Shown here piece after piece: positions 8,034 through 15,486 of a stretch of 33,570 nucleotides of DNA. Numbering within the stretch: position 1 is the first letter of the stretch; each line of letters begins with the position of its first letter. A model generated the notes under the pieces. It ran no database searches. It was not told where the DNA came from and worked only from the letters and a program-made list of their open reading frames with translations. The position numbers and the translations under genes were made by a program. Location: positions 1 through 33,570 of the forward strand of contig JARVGL010000009.1 in assembly GCA_029762575.1 (NCBI GenBank), read 5' to 3'. This DNA comes from Thermoplasmatota archaeon (GTDB lineage Archaea; Thermoplasmatota; E2; DHVEG-1).

Positions 8034-8827
8034 AGTATAAATTAAAAAACGTAACGGCTCAACTTTCAAAGATGAAAAAAGTTATCATTGCGTATTCTGG
8101 TGGTGTCGATAGTAGTTTACTTATAAAAATCGCGTATACTCTTCTTAAAGACGATGCAATAGCTGTTACAATCGCCTCACCGATGCATCCTGAATGGGAA
8201 AGAAAACAGGCAGAAAGAATTGCTAAAGAGATCGGGATACAACATATACTCATCTCGATCAAAGAAAACGAGCTAAAAGAAATATTTCAAAATAACAAGG
8301 ATAGATGTTATCATTGTAAAAGATTAATCTATTCAAAGATACAAAAAATCGCTGATGAAAAAAATATCCAATACGTACTTGACGGGTCAAATGCTGATGA
8401 TCTGTATGATTACCGACCTGGTTTCAAAGCTTTAGATGAATTACAAATAATAAGTCCTTTAAAAAAAGCAGGTTTAACAAAAACAGAGATCAGGAGATTA
8501 TCAAAAGAAATGTATCTTGAAACGTATACTATGCCTTCGTTTGCCTGTCTTGCATCACGTTTTCCATATACTGTAGATATTACGACGAAACGATTAAAAC
8601 AGGTTGAACACTGTGAGAAGATATTAATGTCTCTAGGTATACGACAATGTCGTGTTCGATATCATCAAGATATTGCAAGGATCGAGGTTGAAAAAAAAGA
8701 TTTTAATACAATACTTGATAATGTTGACATGATTAGTACAGATTTTAAAAAAAATGGATTTCACTATGTAACCCTTGATCTACAAGGTTATAGGACCGGG
8801 AGTTTAAATGAGGTTTTATACAAATGA
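8030..8827 (+). CDS. larE: LarE: ATP-dependent sulfur transferase of nickel-pincer cofactor synthesis
   Basis: Adenylates the carboxylates of pyridinium-3,5-biscarboxylic acid mononucleotide and inserts sulfur, the step before nickel insertion in the NPN cofactor of LarA-type racemases. The PP-loop Ser-Gly-Gly-Val-Asp-Ser is at residues 23-28. Gly-Ser-Asn-Ala-Asp-Asp (119-124) and Cys-Leu-Ala-Ser-Arg-Phe (173-178) are family signatures; Cys173 is the position of the sacrificial Cys of Lactiplantibacillus LarE. Cys93 and Cys96 (Cys-Tyr-His-Cys) add a pair, giving the three-cysteine set of LarE proteins that hold a [4Fe-4S] cluster, as in Thermotoga. At 265 residues it is full length. It overlaps larB by four bases (ATGA). 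No larA is seen in the window. Confidence 0.93.
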   Translation: MEYKLKNVTAQLSKMKKVIIAYSGGVDSSLLIKIAYTLLKDDAIAVTIASPMHPEWERKQAERIAKEIGIQHILISIKENELKEIFQNNKDRCYHCKRLIYSKIQKIADEKNIQYVLDGSNADDLYDYRPGFKALDELQIISPLKKAGLTKTEIRRLSKEMYLETYTMPSFACLASRFPYTVDITTKRLKQVEHCEKILMSLGIRQCRVRYHQDIARIEVEKKDFNTILDNVDMISTDFKKNGFHYVTLDLQGYRTGSLNEVLYK

Positions 8828-9552
8828 AAAAAATGTTAGAAGATTATAAAAAAGGAATAATACCGTTGAATAAGATCCTGGAAAAACTTGAGAGGCTGCC
8901 ATATGAGGATTTAGGGTTTGCAAAAATTGATACGCATAGAATCATACGAAAAGGTTTTCCTGAAACAGTCTACTGCAAAGGAAAAACAATAACTCAGATA
9001 ATTGATATCTTAAAGACTATGAATACTGATGATCAAAATATTCTAGCAACAAAAGCAAATAAGAAGATATATACCTCTATTAAAAAGGTTTTTTCAAATG
9101 CTGAGTATAATGAAGAAGCAAAAACAATCATAATAAAAAACGAAGTAATAAAACAAAAAAAAGGAACGATACTAGTCATAACCGCAGGAACATCAGATAT
9201 TCCCATAGCAGAAGAAGCAGTAGTAACTGCTAGCATTATGGGTAATACTGTTATAAAAGCATATGATGTAGGTGTAGCAGGGATACATAGGCTCTTTGAT
9301 ATAAAAGATAAGATGGATCAATCAAATGTCATCATTGTTGTTGCAGGAATGGAAGGTGCATTAGCAAGTATCGTTGGAGGTTTGACATCTAAACCGGTGA
9401 TAGCCGTTCCAACAAGTGTAGGATATGGTTCGAGTTTTCAGGGCATTGCCCCTCTTCTTACAATGATGAACAGTTGTGCAGAAGGCGTTGTAGTAGTAAA
9501 CATCGATAATGGATTTGGTGCAGGATATTTTGCTAGTCTTATCAACAGGTGA
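8824..9552 (+). CDS. larB: LarB: P2CMN synthase (nicotinate adenine dinucleotide carboxylase/hydrolase)
   Basis: Catalyses the first step of the nickel-pincer cofactor: carboxylation of nicotinic acid adenine dinucleotide and release of AMP, giving pyridinium-3,5-biscarboxylic acid mononucleotide. The N-terminal part has Gly-Phe-Pro-Glu-Thr-Val-Tyr-Cys-Lys-Gly-Lys (44-54). The C-terminal half is PurE-like, with Thr-Ala-Gly-Thr-Ser-Asp-Ile-Pro (120-127), Tyr-Asp-Val-Gly-Val-Ala-Gly-Ile-His (147-155), an Ala-Gly-Met-Glu-Gly-Ala loop and Pro-Thr-Ser-Val-Gly-Tyr-Gly. At 242 residues it is a normal length. It is coupled by overlaps to larE before and larC after. Confidence 0.94.
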   Translation: MKKMLEDYKKGIIPLNKILEKLERLPYEDLGFAKIDTHRIIRKGFPETVYCKGKTITQIIDILKTMNTDDQNILATKANKKIYTSIKKVFSNAEYNEEAKTIIIKNEVIKQKKGTILVITAGTSDIPIAEEAVVTASIMGNTVIKAYDVGVAGIHRLFDIKDKMDQSNVIIVVAGMEGALASIVGGLTSKPVIAVPTSVGYGSSFQGIAPLLTMMNSCAEGVVVVNIDNGFGAGYFASLINR

Positions 9553-9557
9553 GACCT

Positions 9558-10271
9558 ATGGCTACAGCATATTTTGATTGTTTTTCAGGAATAGCGGGCG
9601 ATATGATTCTAGGAGCATTTATTGATCTAGGATTGGATGTTGATCATTTTAAAAAAGAAATATCAAAACTATCTCTGACGGGTTACGAGATACAATGTAA
9701 GAGAATGAGAAAGAAAGATTACAATGCAATGGATGTTAACATCATTATCAAAGATAAACAACCTCATCGAACCTATATTGATATCAAAAAATTAATTGAA
9801 ACAAGCGATCTAACCGATCGTGTAAAAAAAATAAGTATTGATATCTTTTTCAATCTTGCAAAAGCTGAAAGCAAAGTACATAATGTTACTATCGAAACGG
9901 TTCATTTCCATGAAATAGGAGCAGTTGATTCAATAATCGATATTGTAGGTACCGCTATTGCCATTGATTTTTTTGATATTCAAGAAGTGTATTGCTCTTC
10001 ACTACCGTTAGGCAGTGGTTTTGTTTATTGTGATCATGGAAAAATATCTATTCCTGCACCTGCAACAAAAGAATTGCTTGTTGGGATCCCAACCTATGCA
10101 TTAGATAGTGGACATGAAATGGTTACACCTACGGGTGCTGCAGTAGTTAAAACGATTTGCTCAGATTTTAAAGAAAAACCTTGCTTTTTAAACGAAAAAA
10201 TAGGATATGGATCTGGAAAAATTAAAAGTAAACAATCCGGTGTTCTTAAGATATCTTTGGGAGAAATATAA
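9558..10271 (+). CDS. larC: LarC (LarC1 part only): nickel insertion protein
   Basis: LarC is the CTP-dependent nickel insertase that completes the NPN cofactor. This protein begins Met-Ala-Thr-Ala-Tyr-Phe-Asp-Cys-Phe-Ser-Gly, the family start, and keeps Val-His-Phe-His-Glu-Ile-Gly-Ala-Val-Asp-Ser, Leu-Pro-Leu-Gly-Ser-Gly-Phe-Val and Val-Thr-Pro-Thr-Gly-Ala-Ala. ATG 9558 is chosen because AGGTGAG (9547-9553) lies just upstream; a GTG at 9549 overlapping larB is the alternative. At 237 residues it stops where LarC1 stops. The C-terminal LarC2 half of full-length LarC (about 400 residues) is absent, and I see no LarC2-like continuation in the other frames downstream. LarC2 may be encoded elsewhere, or may have been lost when the next cassette arrived. 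Confidence 0.88.
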   Translation: MATAYFDCFSGIAGDMILGAFIDLGLDVDHFKKEISKLSLTGYEIQCKRMRKKDYNAMDVNIIIKDKQPHRTYIDIKKLIETSDLTDRVKKISIDIFFNLAKAESKVHNVTIETVHFHEIGAVDSIIDIVGTAIAIDFFDIQEVYCSSLPLGSGFVYCDHGKISIPAPATKELLVGIPTYALDSGHEMVTPTGAAVVKTICSDFKEKPCFLNEKIGYGSGKIKSKQSGVLKISLGEI

Positions 10272-10588
10272 AGTATACCCACATAGTAAAAATATATTTT
10301 TATATGAGTGGATCGTGTGTTGCTGTATAACGTCTCGTGGATAGTAGAAATAGTTCTAAGAGCATAGATCTTTTCTAAGAATTGTGTCCTGCGACCGTAT
10401 TTTTTTTCTCTATTCATCGTTCATATCTTACATCGTAGGGTGTTTTATTTACTACTTTGAGTTACAACAATTTGGAGGTATAATAACTCAAAAAGTTGAA
10501 CTAAGAAATAACAATGTATTAAAATTCATAATTAAATATTAATAATATATACTGGAAACATCGTTTTTCATCAATACTTAACAAAAAT
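10272..10588. other. Gene-free AT-rich junction between larC and the FmdE/ABC cassette
   Basis: About 320 very AT-rich bases with no credible gene. It includes a near-palindromic A/T block (AAAAATATATTTTT, near 10287-10300) shortly after the larC stop. The base composition changes sharply from here into the next genes. Confidence 0.5.
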
Positions 10589-10638
10589 TTTTTATACTGA
10601 TTTCCTATCCGTAACAACAATTACAATTTCGTGTTACG
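10589..10638 (+). promoter_or_regulatory. Promoter and inverted repeat of the FmdE/ABC operon
   Basis: A TATA-like element (TTTTTATAC, about 10589-10597) is followed by a perfect 7-base inverted repeat, CGTAACA (10610-10616) and TGTTACG (10632-10638). It would straddle the expected transcription start about 25 bases after the TATA box. It could be a repressor operator, for example for a metal sensor, or a 5' leader hairpin. The ATG is at 10654 with AGGGGAT a few bases before it. Confidence 0.4.
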
Positions 10639-10653
10639 ATATAGGGGATATAT

Positions 10654-11256
10654 ATGGAGAGGCTTGAAAAAATGCTTATCGATGCAGGCCAGTTTCATGG
10701 ACACATCTGTCCAGGCCTTGCTATTGGGGTGGTGGCCTCTGACATTGCTCTGGCCAACGCGCGGCGTTCAGAGGATGAAGAGTTGGTAGCCATCGTTGAG
10801 AATGACGCTTGCGGTGTTGATGCCATCCAGTACCTAACTGGATGTACCTTTGGCAAGGGTAACCTAGTGTTTAGGGATTATGGAAAATCGGTGTATATCT
10901 TTCTTAACCGAGTTACAGGAAAGGCCTTGCGTCTTTCTCTAAATCACTCTGTCATAGAAAGTAATTCCCAACCTAGCGATCGGATACTATTAGCCCGCGT
11001 CCGCGATGGAACTGCAACTCGGGAGGAGGTCAATGCTTTTCATGTTCGCTGGAAGCAGCGTGCCCGAGATGTCATTAACTGTGCTGAAACTCTATTTCAA
11101 GTTAAACCAGTGAACATAACCTTTCCTGAGAAAGCCCGCATACATGATAGTATCCCCTGCGACACTTGTAAAGAGCAGGTTATGACCACTCGGATTATAA
11201 GGAGCGAAACGGGGGACAAACTCTGCATTCCCTGTTATAAAAAAACCAAAGAATAG
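10654..11256 (+). CDS. FmdE-family metal-binding protein with C-terminal zinc finger
   Basis: A 200-residue cytosolic protein of the family named after FmdE of the molybdenum formylmethanofuran dehydrogenase operon; no enzymatic role is established for the family. The N-terminal Phe-His-Gly-His-Ile-Cys-Pro-Gly gives His15, His17 and Cys19, with Cys53 in Asp-Ala-Cys-Gly-Val-Asp and Cys64 in Thr-Gly-Cys-Thr-Phe-Gly-Lys-Gly, all candidate metal ligands. The C terminus has Cys169-x2-Cys172 and Cys191-x2-Cys194, a four-cysteine zinc finger. It is the first gene of an operon with a metal-complex type ABC importer ten bases behind, so a metal-handling or chaperone role is inferred. Base composition is richer in G+C than in the lar genes. 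Confidence 0.85.
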   Translation: MERLEKMLIDAGQFHGHICPGLAIGVVASDIALANARRSEDEELVAIVENDACGVDAIQYLTGCTFGKGNLVFRDYGKSVYIFLNRVTGKALRLSLNHSVIESNSQPSDRILLARVRDGTATREEVNAFHVRWKQRARDVINCAETLFQVKPVNITFPEKARIHDSIPCDTCKEQVMTTRIIRSETGDKLCIPCYKKTKE

Positions 11257-11266
11257 GGGAAAAAAA

Positions 11267-12370
11267 ATGAAAAGAAAACAAATATCCATTACTATGTTTA
11301 CGATTTTGCTTGCATTAGTTCTCTTTTTAGCTGGATGCATAAACGTTAAAACAGATAAAGGCGAAGAATATTTGAAAATTACAGATTTACTTGGTCGAGA
11401 GGTGAATGTTCCTGCTAATGTAGAACGCGTAGTGGGAGTAGCCTCTGGTGCGGTGAGAATGCTAACTTACCTAAACGCTACTGACATGATTGTGGGAGTT
11501 GAGGATGTCGAGACTCAGTCAGCCTTCACACCATATCAGTTTGCCCAGCCAGACCTAAAGTATCTTCCTGTGATAGGGCCAAAGCACGGAGGCGATGCTG
11601 AACTTATCTTGTCTCGGCAGCCAGACGTAATTTTCTATACATGCTCACAGCTGGAGCCTGCCACTGGTGAAACCATGGACGATCTTCAGGAAAAGACTGG
11701 CATTCCTGTAATTGCCATTGATCTAGGGGATCTAGGGAAAAGACGAGCGGTGTTTGAACAATCCCTCCGTCTTATGGGCGATATTTTAGGTAAGAATAGC
11801 AAAGCGGAGGATGTCATATCCTACGTCGACAGTGTTCTTACAGATCTTGACACTCGGACCTTGGGCATTGCTGATGCTGATAAGCCTTCAGCCTACGTTG
11901 GTGGTGTAGCGCTTCGGGGCGCAAGGGACATCTTATCTACACGGTCAGATTTTCCTCCCTTTGAATTCACCAACGTAAACAATGTTGCCTCTTCTGTGGG
12001 CACCGGTCATATGTTCATAGACAAAGAACAGCTCTTGGTATGGAACCCCGACATTGTGTTCGTCGATGCGTATAGTTATGACCTAGTGGTCGAAGGCAAA
12101 ACTAATGATACAACTTATTCCCTGCTGCAGGCCTTTGAGGATGGTGATATATACATCGTCATGCCATACAATTCCTACAACACCAATTTTGCAACAGTGC
12201 TTGCCAACTGCTACTTTGTTGGATCGGTAGTGTATCCGGAGAATTTCTCAGATGTGAACGTCACGGCCATGGCCGACGAGATATACACCACAATGGTAGG
12301 TGTACCTGTATACAAAAACATGGCCTCAACTTATCAAGGATTTGTAAAAGTGGAAATTGATTACTCCTAA
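11267..12370 (+). CDS. ABC transporter substrate-binding lipoprotein (FepB/BtuF type)
   Basis: Extracellular binding protein of a type II ABC importer for iron-siderophore, cobalamin or similar metal complexes. A basic start and hydrophobic stretch lead to a lipobox Leu-Ala-Gly-Cys with lipidated Cys24. The mature part has the Peripla_BP_2 pattern: Val-Glu-Arg-Val-Val-Gly-Val near the start, then an Asp-Val-Ile-Phe-Tyr strand, a long linking helix and the second lobe with Asp-Ile-Val-Phe-Val-Asp. It is 367 residues, typical for the family, and preceded by an AGGGGA site. The ligand cannot be read; uptake of a nickel, molybdenum/tungsten or iron complex are all possible given the lar and FmdE neighbours. 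Confidence 0.88.
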   Translation: MKRKQISITMFTILLALVLFLAGCINVKTDKGEEYLKITDLLGREVNVPANVERVVGVASGAVRMLTYLNATDMIVGVEDVETQSAFTPYQFAQPDLKYLPVIGPKHGGDAELILSRQPDVIFYTCSQLEPATGETMDDLQEKTGIPVIAIDLGDLGKRRAVFEQSLRLMGDILGKNSKAEDVISYVDSVLTDLDTRTLGIADADKPSAYVGGVALRGARDILSTRSDFPPFEFTNVNNVASSVGTGHMFIDKEQLLVWNPDIVFVDAYSYDLVVEGKTNDTTYSLLQAFEDGDIYIVMPYNSYNTNFATVLANCYFVGSVVYPENFSDVNVTAMADEIYTTMVGVPVYKNMASTYQGFVKVEIDYS

Positions 12371-12391
12371 ACCCCTGGGAAGACCCAAAAT

Positions 12392-13474
12392 ATGACAACT
12401 CTACCTTCAAGTGTATCAGTATCACCCAATCCGGCTGCACAGCACCGTCGGCAAAACCTTCATAAGAATATTATTCTTTTAATAGGGGGCATCTTGGTGA
12501 TAGTTATGGCCATGTATGCTCTCACCTTGGGACCATACCCAATGACAATAGGCGATGTAATCAGAGCGCTCATTGGCAACGGGTCAGATGTCTACCGAGC
12601 CGTGATATGGAACATCCGCATGACAAGAATCCTTTCTGCCATATTTGCAGGGGCTGCCTTGGCTGTATCTGGGATGGTCATGCAGAACGTCCTTAGGAAT
12701 CCCTTGGCATCTCCCTCTACTCTAGGAGTCTCCCGCGCTGCCTCCTTCGGGGCTGCCTTTGGTATCGTAATCCTTGGTGTAGGCTCGACACAGTCCCACT
12801 CGGTTTCTTTCGACATGCCTTACCTCATAGCACTTTCTGCATTCATTGCTTCTATCATCTCCACTGGTGTAATTATTCTACTGGCGCGCATAAGAGATGC
12901 ATCACCTGAGACTATGATCTTAGCCGGCGTAGCCATGTCATCCCTTTTCACTGCGGGTACAACCTCACTAAGGTACTTCGCAATCGATGAGGTGCAGTTA
13001 GGTTCCATCATATTCTGGACCTTTGGCGATCTTGGTCGAACCGAGTGGACTACCTTGACCATTATTGCGGTGTGCACAGTGGTTGCAATCATCTACTTTT
13101 TCCTTAATCGCTGGCGGTACAATGCCATTAACAGCGGTGAGGAGGTAGCCCGAACTTTGGGTGTTGATACCTCACGCACGCGTATCATAAGCCTCCTCGT
13201 CTCGTCGCTTTTGACGGCTCTTGTGGTCTCTTTTGTAGGCGTCATTGGATTTGTTGGTCTGGTGGTGCCTCACATCGTTCGACGGATTGTTGGTACAGAT
13301 TCTCGGTTCCTCATTCCCGGTTGCTGTATTGCTGGTGCACTTCTCTTACTAGTATCCGATACTGTGGCCCGTACTATGCTATCACCTGTAATCATGCCCG
13401 TTGGGATCCTTACCTCGTTCATTGGTGCGCCCTTGTTTATCTACCTTATTATTAGGGGGCGGAAGCATTGGTAG
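12392..13474 (+). CDS. FecCD-family ABC transporter permease
   Basis: A 360-residue polytopic membrane protein of the BtuC/FecCD fold, with a polar 25-residue lead and then about nine to ten hydrophobic spans. Family landmarks are Arg-Met-Thr-Arg-Ile-Leu near residue 75, Gln-Asn-Val-Leu-Arg-Asn-Pro-Leu-Ala-Ser-Pro near 105, Gly-Glu-Glu-Val-Ala-Arg-Thr-Leu-Gly-Val near 250, and Gly-Phe-Val-Gly-Leu-Val-Val-Pro-His-Ile-Val-Arg near 285, the coupling region facing the ATPase. It forms the channel of the importer as a homodimer. It overlaps the ATPase gene by seven bases. Confidence 0.92.
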   Translation: MTTLPSSVSVSPNPAAQHRRQNLHKNIILLIGGILVIVMAMYALTLGPYPMTIGDVIRALIGNGSDVYRAVIWNIRMTRILSAIFAGAALAVSGMVMQNVLRNPLASPSTLGVSRAASFGAAFGIVILGVGSTQSHSVSFDMPYLIALSAFIASIISTGVIILLARIRDASPETMILAGVAMSSLFTAGTTSLRYFAIDEVQLGSIIFWTFGDLGRTEWTTLTIIAVCTVVAIIYFFLNRWRYNAINSGEEVARTLGVDTSRTRIISLLVSSLLTALVVSFVGVIGFVGLVVPHIVRRIVGTDSRFLIPGCCIAGALLLLVSDTVARTMLSPVIMPVGILTSFIGAPLFIYLIIRGRKHW

Positions 13475-14265
13475 ACCTTGTCACAATAAATAATGTCTCA
13501 TTCAACTATGGAAAAATACCTGCACTGCGTAATATTACTCTTTCCATTCCGGCAGGTTCCCTGATTGGAATGATCGGCCCCAATGGATCAGGAAAGACAA
13601 CTCTTATCAGATGCCTTTGTGGCTTGGTTAAGCCATCAGGTGGAACTATTATAATTAACAGCAAAGATCTATCATCGCTAGGCCGACGTGATTTGGCACG
13701 TTTGGTAGGCTATGTACCTCAGGTGCAGGAAAAACCTTTTCCTGTGCCCATATTCGACGCTGTTCTTGCTGGGCGTATACCTCATCTGGAGTGGGCGCCA
13801 TCTATCTATGACCTTGATGTCGTGAGCCACATTCTGTCACTTATGGACTTGGAGGACATTTCCCAACGAAACATCAACACTCTTAGCGGAGGGCAGATGC
13901 AACGTGTACAAATTGCCCGAGCCCTTGCTCAGGAACCCTTGATATTATGCCTGGATGAGCCTACCAACAATCTTGATATCAAGCACCAATTGAGTCTTAT
14001 GAATCTGGTAAGAAACCTTACCAGGAACCGAAATATGCTTACCTTCGTATCCATCCACGACCTTAACCTGGCTTCTCAGTACTGCGACCGACTGGTGCTT
14101 CTAAAAAACGGCGAGATTTTTTCATCAGGTACACCACAGGAGGTATTAACTCGGGAGAACGTAAGAAACGTATTTGGGATAAATGTAGCCATTCATACCC
14201 ACGGCGATTTAATACACATCGTGCCCGTGAATAAAGCGGATGTTAGAAAACTTGAACATATCTGA
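13468..14265 (+). CDS. ABC transporter ATP-binding protein (FecE/BtuD type)
   Basis: ATPase subunit of the importer. Walker A Gly-Pro-Asn-Gly-Ser-Gly-Lys-Thr-Thr is at 37-45, the Q-loop at Val-Pro-Gln, the signature Leu-Ser-Gly-Gly-Gln-Met-Gln-Arg at 139-146, Walker B Cys-Leu-Asp-Glu-Pro at 161-165 and the switch His in Ser-Ile-His-Asp-Leu. The start is TTG at 13468, inside the end of the permease gene with GGGGG some 8 bases before; no better start exists before the first beta strand. At 265 residues it is standard. It is the last gene of the cassette, and the decayed larC copy follows about 110 bases later. Confidence 0.93.
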   Translation: MVDLVTINNVSFNYGKIPALRNITLSIPAGSLIGMIGPNGSGKTTLIRCLCGLVKPSGGTIIINSKDLSSLGRRDLARLVGYVPQVQEKPFPVPIFDAVLAGRIPHLEWAPSIYDLDVVSHILSLMDLEDISQRNINTLSGGQMQRVQIARALAQEPLILCLDEPTNNLDIKHQLSLMNLVRNLTRNRNMLTFVSIHDLNLASQYCDRLVLLKNGEIFSSGTPQEVLTRENVRNVFGINVAIHTHGDLIHIVPVNKADVRKLEHI

Positions 14266-14715
14266 ATCGCTAGGCACTTTATCTTTCTGGGCCAATAGAA
14301 CCGGCGTTTTGCATGCAATCTAGTTTTTTATAATAATGAGTGTATCGTATCGCTTGCGGAAGGTGACCAAATCTTCTTAAAAAACGATTCTCATGTAGAT
14401 TTTAAAGAAAAACTTTGTTTTTTTAAACGAAGAAATAGGAGATGGATCTATGAAACATTAAAAGTAAACAACCTGGTGTGTTGATGATATTATCGGGAGA
14501 TCTTCCTAGTAATCAGTTTTATCGCTTGTATGTATTTAAATAAGAGTGTATGATTCATATTAATGCTACAAATTTAAAAACCGTGCCATAATCATTTTTA
14601 AAACGTGCTACTACAAAGCGCTATTTTTTTTTCTTTGATGGTTTTTGTATTCATAATCTGGGAATAGATCCCAAAAAGGAATACAAATCTAAACGAACAT
14701 GAAAATGGGAGGTTC
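14266..14715. other. Gap holding the cassette's far junction
   Basis: About 450 bases between the ABC ATPase and the convergent exonuclease, with no intact gene. It contains the larC remnant (see separate entry) and otherwise AT-rich sequence with a few TATA-like stretches near 14535-14545. Confidence 0.5.
14378..14500 (+). pseudogene. larC: Decayed duplicate of the 3' end of larC
   Basis: The stretch from about 14378 to 14500 matches the last ~115 bases of intact larC (about 10147-10264). By hand alignment of the clearest ~100 positions, roughly four in five are identical, including the blocks GATTTTAAAGAAAAA, ATTAAAAGTAAACAA and GGGAGA. Single-base insertions in a T run and before the GAAA/ATTAAAAG block break the frame, and in-frame stops result, so it cannot be translated as LarC. 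It lies in the same orientation as larC, about 4.2 kb downstream, just after the FmdE/ABC cassette. This looks like a scar of insertion by recombination or of an old tandem duplication. Confidence 0.75.
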
Positions 14716-15288
14716 CTATAATATACCCATTCCTTTCAATTTAAAAAAACATTGAGCGGTTGCCTTTGCATCTTGATAGGCATTGTGTGCATCCCGATAC
14801 GGTTCATTGAATAGAAAAAAATAAAGGTCAGAGAGACTAGGCCAGTTGGATCGATTATCTCCTCTCATCAATCTACAGAACTCAACGATGTGAGGTGTCT
14901 TCATAGTGCAGAACCGAGGATATTTTCCTAGCAACGTATCTAATTTTTTGCGGGAGTATTCTGCTTTGATAACATGATAATCATAATCCACATTATGACC
15001 GATAAGGATATGGGTGAATCGCAACACCTCTGAGAAACTATTCAAAGCTTCTTGAAGAGAGACACCTTCATTTCTAGCTTGGTTCATGGTAATACCATGG
15101 ATATTGATGGTACGGGAAGGTATGGTGAAACCCTCTGGTTTGATGATCAAGTTATCCTGCCGAAGTATCGATCCTTTCTCATCGGTAAGAAGCCATCCAA
15201 GCTCTACTAACCGAGGCCAATGGCTCAGATCAGAGGATATATGAGGCGGAAGACCTGTTGTCTCCGTATCAAAGAAGAGATACATCAA
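14716..15288 (-). CDS. DnaQ-like 3'-5' exonuclease (DEDDh)
   Basis: A 190-residue stand-alone exonuclease domain of the RNase T/DnaQ family. ExoI is Phe-Asp-Thr-Glu-Thr-Thr-Gly (Asp7, Glu9), ExoII Gly-His-Asn-Val-Asp-Tyr-Asp (Asp103), and ExoIII His-Asn-Ala-Tyr-Gln-Asp (His168, Asp173), which is the DEDDh pattern of two-metal exonucleases. It degrades single-stranded DNA or RNA ends, in repair, proofreading or RNA trimming; the partner is not indicated. A second Met directly after the first is an equally good start. It lies between the ABC cassette and the epimerase operon and is not obviously linked to either. Confidence 0.88.
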   Translation of the reverse strand: MMYLFFDTETTGLPPHISSDLSHWPRLVELGWLLTDEKGSILRQDNLIIKPEGFTIPSRTINIHGITMNQARNEGVSLQEALNSFSEVLRFTHILIGHNVDYDYHVIKAEYSRKKLDTLLGKYPRFCTMKTPHIVEFCRLMRGDNRSNWPSLSDLYFFLFNEPYRDAHNAYQDAKATAQCFFKLKGMGIL

Positions 15289-15455
15289 AACAAACTATAT
15301 CATATCACGGTTAATAATTTTTGTATGATTACTACAGTAGGATACAATAGACAAAGGTGAATAATATGATGTATCTTTCTTTCTCTTTTATGTGTGATGC
15401 GATTTGTGATATTCTCATTTTCTATATATCTTTGGAAAACTCAAGAAATCAATAC

Positions 15456-15464
15456 CTTTTAATA
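15456..15464 (+). promoter_or_regulatory. TATA-like box of the epimerase operon
   Basis: CTTTTAATA lies 23-31 bases before the ATG at 15487, the spacing of a leaderless archaeal mRNA. It supports 15487 over the ATG at 15475, which would be too close. Confidence 0.4.
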
Positions 15465-15486
15465 ATGACGTAATATGTTTTTTGTT

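Noticed and set aside
10272-10420. Possible LarC2 continuation of larC in another frame through a programmed frameshift
   Set aside because: I read the frames after the larC stop and found early stops and no LarC2-like residues.
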